Shown here one piece after another: positions 61,472 to 64,000 of a DNA stretch of 64,000 nt. Origin of the DNA: Nonomuraea typhae (GTDB taxonomy: Bacteria > Actinomycetota > Actinomycetes > Streptosporangiales > Streptosporangiaceae); NCBI RefSeq assembly GCF_009760925.1, contig NZ_VRLV01000001.1, positions 806,001 through 870,000 on the forward strand, in the 5' to 3' direction. The position numbers and the translations under genes are program-made. Position 1 is the stretch's first letter; every line of letters begins with the position of its first letter. Below the pieces are notes generated by a model that was not told the origin of the DNA, made no database searches, and saw only the letters and a list, made by a program, of their open reading frames with translations.

Positions 61472-62950
61472 TCAGCTCCCGGTGAAGGCGAGACGGATCA
61501 GGCTCCAGGACGCGGCCGGGAGCAGGGCGCGCAACTGTCCCCCGTCGAGCTGCGCGTTGGTGAGCGGAACGACGGCCGCCTCGGTGGCATGCGGATCGGC
61601 GCCCGCCTCCAGCAGGTGGGTCTGCGCGAGCTTCAGCCGCCCCAGGGTGCGCAGGTCGGCGGTCAGGTCCAGGGCCTCGTGGGCGCTCCTGTTGACCGCG
61701 ATCAGCGTGACGCCCTCGTCGTCGAGGGTGGCCACGGCGGACAACTGCGCGGCCTCGCCGTACCTCGCGGTGTCGAGCAGCGGCGAGCGCGGCTCCACCC
61801 GCAGCACCGTCCCCCGCGCGTGGCGGGCGGTCAGCGCGAACGGGTGGAAGATCGTCTGGCGCCAGGCGGGACCGCCCGGCGCGGTGCGGATGGGCGCGAT
61901 GATGTTGGCGAGCTGCGCCTGGCAGGCCACGCTCACCCGGTCGGCGTGGCGCAGGAGCGTGACGAGGAAGTCGCCGACCACCACGGCGTCGGCCGCGGTG
62001 AAGGTGTCCTCGATGAGCGCGGGCGCCTCCTCGAAGCCGCCCTGCTCGCGCCCCTCGTAGCGGGCCTGGTTCCAGACGTTCCACTCGTCGAAGGACAACA
62101 TCATCTTCTTGGTACGGCGCAGCCGCGCCTTCACGTGGTCGGCGGTCGCGACCACGGAGGAGATGAACCGGTCCATGTCGGCCGCGGCGGCCAGGAAGCT
62201 GACGAGGTCCCCGTCCTCCTCGTAGTAGGCGTGCAGCGAGACGTAGTCGACCGCGTCGTAGGCGTGCTCCAGCACGGTCGCCTCCCACGCTCCGAACGTC
62301 GGCATCTGGGAGTTGGAGCTCCCGCACAGCACCAGCTCGACGCCCGGATCGACCAGCCGCATCGCCTTCGCGGTCTCGTTGGCCAGCCGGCCGTACTCGG
62401 TGGCCGTCTTGTGCCCGATCTGCCACGGCCCGTCCATCTCGTTGCCCAGGCACCACAGTCTGATCCCGTACGGCTGCGCCGCCCCGTGCTTGATCCTCAG
62501 GTCGGACAGGTGGGTGCCGCCCGGGAAGTTAGCATATTCCAGCAGGTCACAGGCTTCCTGGATGCCACGGGTGCCCAGGTTGACGGCCATCATCGGCTCG
62601 ACGCCCGCCTGGGCCGTCCAGTCCATGAACTCGCCGAGCCCGAACCGGTTGGTCTCGATCTGCCGCCAGGCCAGGTCGAGCCGGGTCGGGCGGTCGGGGC
62701 CGACGCCGTCCTCCCAGCGGTAACCGGAGACGAAGTTGCCGCCGGGGTAGCGCACCACGCTGACGCCCAGCTCGCGGGTCAGCTCCAGCACGTCGCCGCG
62801 GAAGCCCTCGGGGGTGGCGCTCGGATGACCGGGCTCGAAGATCCCCGTGTAGACGCACCGGCCCATGTGCTCCACGAACGAGCCGAACAGGCGCCGGTTG
62901 ACCGGTGCGATCTCGAAGGCCGGGTCCAGGCTGAGGTGTGCGTCAGTCAT
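61472..62950 (-). CDS. intracellular GH51 alpha-N-arabinofuranosidase
   Basis: 492 residues, no signal peptide. (beta/alpha)8 barrel with acid/base Glu in CLGNEMDGPW and nucleophile Glu in LSFDEWNVW. FGSFVEHMGRCVYTGI and VVRYPGGNFVSGY identify GH51 enzymes acting on arabino-oligosaccharides. Finishes degradation of the imported sugars. Three operator copies lie just upstream. Confidence 0.94.
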   Translation of the reverse strand: MTDAHLSLDPAFEIAPVNRRLFGSFVEHMGRCVYTGIFEPGHPSATPEGFRGDVLELTRELGVSVVRYPGGNFVSGYRWEDGVGPDRPTRLDLAWRQIETNRFGLGEFMDWTAQAGVEPMMAVNLGTRGIQEACDLLEYANFPGGTHLSDLRIKHGAAQPYGIRLWCLGNEMDGPWQIGHKTATEYGRLANETAKAMRLVDPGVELVLCGSSNSQMPTFGAWEATVLEHAYDAVDYVSLHAYYEEDGDLVSFLAAAADMDRFISSVVATADHVKARLRRTKKMMLSFDEWNVWNQARYEGREQGGFEEAPALIEDTFTAADAVVVGDFLVTLLRHADRVSVACQAQLANIIAPIRTAPGGPAWRQTIFHPFALTARHARGTVLRVEPRSPLLDTARYGEAAQLSAVATLDDEGVTLIAVNRSAHEALDLTADLRTLGRLKLAQTHLLEAGADPHATEAAVVPLTNAQLDGGQLRALLPAASWSLIRLAFTGS

Positions 62951-62961
62951 GGCAGCCTTTC

Positions 62962-63007
62962 TACATCGTTGTCTGCAACGTTGTAAATGGCCTATTCCAT
63001 CGTTGTA
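62962..63007. promoter_or_regulatory. three LacI-type operator copies
   Basis: TACATCGTTGTC (62962-62973), TGCAACGTTGTA (62974-62985) and TCCATCGTTGTA (62996-63007); all share CAWCGTTGT. They fill the gap between the divergent GH51 gene and the LacI gene, so autoregulation and operon control are likely. Confidence 0.75.
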
Positions 63008-63026
63008 AACGCGGTAGAGTGCCGTC

Positions 63027-64000
63027 ATGCGGCCCAGGCTGAAAGACGTCGCCGAACACGCGGGCGTGTCCATCAAGACCGTCTCCAACGTCGTCAACGG
63101 CTATCCCCACGTCCGCCCGGACACCCGCGCCCGGGTCGAGGCGGCCATCGCCGAACTCCGCTACCAGCCCAACCTCTCCGCCCGCAACCTGCGCAGCGGC
63201 CGCTCAGGCGTGATCGCGCTGGCCGTGCCCGACCTGTCGATCCCCTACTTCTCCGAGCTGGCGACCAAGGTGATCGAGGTGGCCGACCTGCGCGGCTGGA
63301 CCGTCCTCATCGACCAGACCCAGGGCGAGCGCGACAAGGAACAGCTGGTCATGTCCGGCATCCGCGCGCAGCTCATCGACGGCCTGCTGTTCAGCCCCCT
63401 CGCCCTCACCCCCGAGGACGTGCGGGCGCGCACCGACCAGACCCCGATGGTCCTGCTGGGCGAGCGCGTCGGCGGCGGCACGCTCGACCACATCGCCGTC
63501 GACAACGTCGCCGCCGCCCACCTGGCCACCACCCACCTCATCGGCCTGGGCCGGCGCCGCATCGCCGCCATAGGAGCCCAGCGCGCCGCCCGCGCAGCCA
63601 CGGCGGAACAGCGCCTGCGTGGCTTCCGCCAGGCGCTGTCGGACGCCGGCATGTCCGAGCACGCGGTCGCCGGCGTCTCCGACTACCACCGCGCCGACGG
63701 CGCGGAAGCCATGGCCCGCCTGCTGACGCACACCCCCCCGGACGCCGTCTTCTGCTTCAACGACACCCTCGCCCTGGGCGCGCTGCGCACCCTGCTCTCC
63801 CGCGGCGTGCGGGTTCCTCAGGACGTCGCCCTGATCGGCTTCGACGACATCGAGGACGGCCGCTTCTCCACCCCCACGCTGACCACCATCGCCCCGGACA
63901 AGACGCACATCGCCGAAGCCGCGGTCGGCCTCCTGGCCGCCCGCCTGGCCGCCACCGGCCCCGAACCCCCGCAGGACCTCTGCGCCCCGCACCGCCTGAT
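63027..64000 (+). CDS. LacI-family repressor, partial
   Basis: Runs off the right edge after 324 residues. HTH KDVAEHAGVSIKTVSNVVNGY with the hinge PNLSARNLRSGR, then a periplasmic-binding-like sugar domain (VIALAVPDLSIPYFSEL, GRRRIAAIGAQ, PDAVFCFNDTLALGALRTL, DVALIGFDDIEDGRF). Divergent from the arabinofuranosidase operon and the likely binder of the three CAWCGTTGT sites. The C-terminal ~20 residues are missing. Confidence 0.93.
   Translation, partial: MRPRLKDVAEHAGVSIKTVSNVVNGYPHVRPDTRARVEAAIAELRYQPNLSARNLRSGRSGVIALAVPDLSIPYFSELATKVIEVADLRGWTVLIDQTQGERDKEQLVMSGIRAQLIDGLLFSPLALTPEDVRARTDQTPMVLLGERVGGGTLDHIAVDNVAAAHLATTHLIGLGRRRIAAIGAQRAARAATAEQRLRGFRQALSDAGMSEHAVAGVSDYHRADGAEAMARLLTHTPPDAVFCFNDTLALGALRTLLSRGVRVPQDVALIGFDDIEDGRFSTPTLTTIAPDKTHIAEAAVGLLAARLAATGPEPPQDLCAPHRL

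Overview
The window is high-GC (about 70%) actinomycete DNA with dense, often overlapping genes (ATGA/GTGA junctions), frequent GTG starts and several leaderless-looking promoters. SigK/RskA, DUF5999, ECF42-DGPF and EACC1-caspase genes, secreted Tat hydrolases and many regulators point to a soil filamentous actinomycete, probably Streptosporangiales (Nonomuraea-like). The genus is an inference from gene content, not a measurement. I saw no rRNA, tRNA, CRISPR array or intact insertion sequence.

Layout. 1-5.6 kb: a stress-signalling block with a CheB/CheR-PAS pair (CheR runs off the left edge), an anti-sigma-type ATPase, two STAS proteins and a CBS-domain protein; two sites resemble SigB-type promoters. 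5.6-6.9 kb: a cysteine hydrolase and a NPPY methyltransferase. 7.0-10 kb: a heavy-metal block with a CmtR-like ArsR sensor, a CDF exporter, a signal peptidase II and a second CDF exporter with an SmtB-type operator. 10.2-13.05 kb: a copper-type block (BNR-like lipoprotein, multicopper oxidase, small membrane protein) behind a palindromic operator. 13.1-15.4 kb: a polar amino acid ABC transporter. 15.7-16.3 kb: an SmtB/NmtR-like repressor and a second, orphan SmtB-type operator. 16.4-20.1 kb: a secreted coiled-coil protein, then a VOC-YciI(DGPF)-ECF42 operon. 20.4-25.1 kb: a 923-residue EACC1-caspase-HEAT-membrane-WD40 protein followed by a NarL-type two-component system. 25.2-28.1 kb: Lgt and a TetR-controlled SnoaL/quinone-oxidoreductase pair. 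28.1-31.4 kb: a probable frameshifted gene, small regulators and an AT-rich island ahead of an esterase/beta-lactamase-like gene. 31.5-35.7 kb: DrrAB-like exporter, P450 and a Tat-exported serine hydrolase. 36-37.4 kb: secreted ricin-type lectin. 37.5-42.4 kb: threonine dehydratase, then RskA-SigK divergent from a molybdopterin oxidoreductase and an MPT70/83-like fasciclin lipoprotein. 42.4-47.3 kb: TsaD, HAD protein, two unknowns and a metal ABC transporter. 47.3-50 kb: GH88-like protein, MFS transporter and a SigC-like ECF factor. 50.1-54.7 kb: acyl-CoA ligase, CoA transferase and acyl-CoA dehydrogenase. 54.7-64 kb: an arabinan/arabinoside utilisation cluster with a LacI repressor (runs off the right edge), intracellular GH51, ABC importer and a 1270-residue secreted GH51 enzyme carrying three tandem inserted domains.

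The most unusual items are the EACC1-caspase/WD40 protein (a predicted conflict or programmed-death effector), the GH51 enzyme with a triple insertion, the matched divergent SigK-type promoters, and the pair of SmtB-type operators of which one has lost its target gene.
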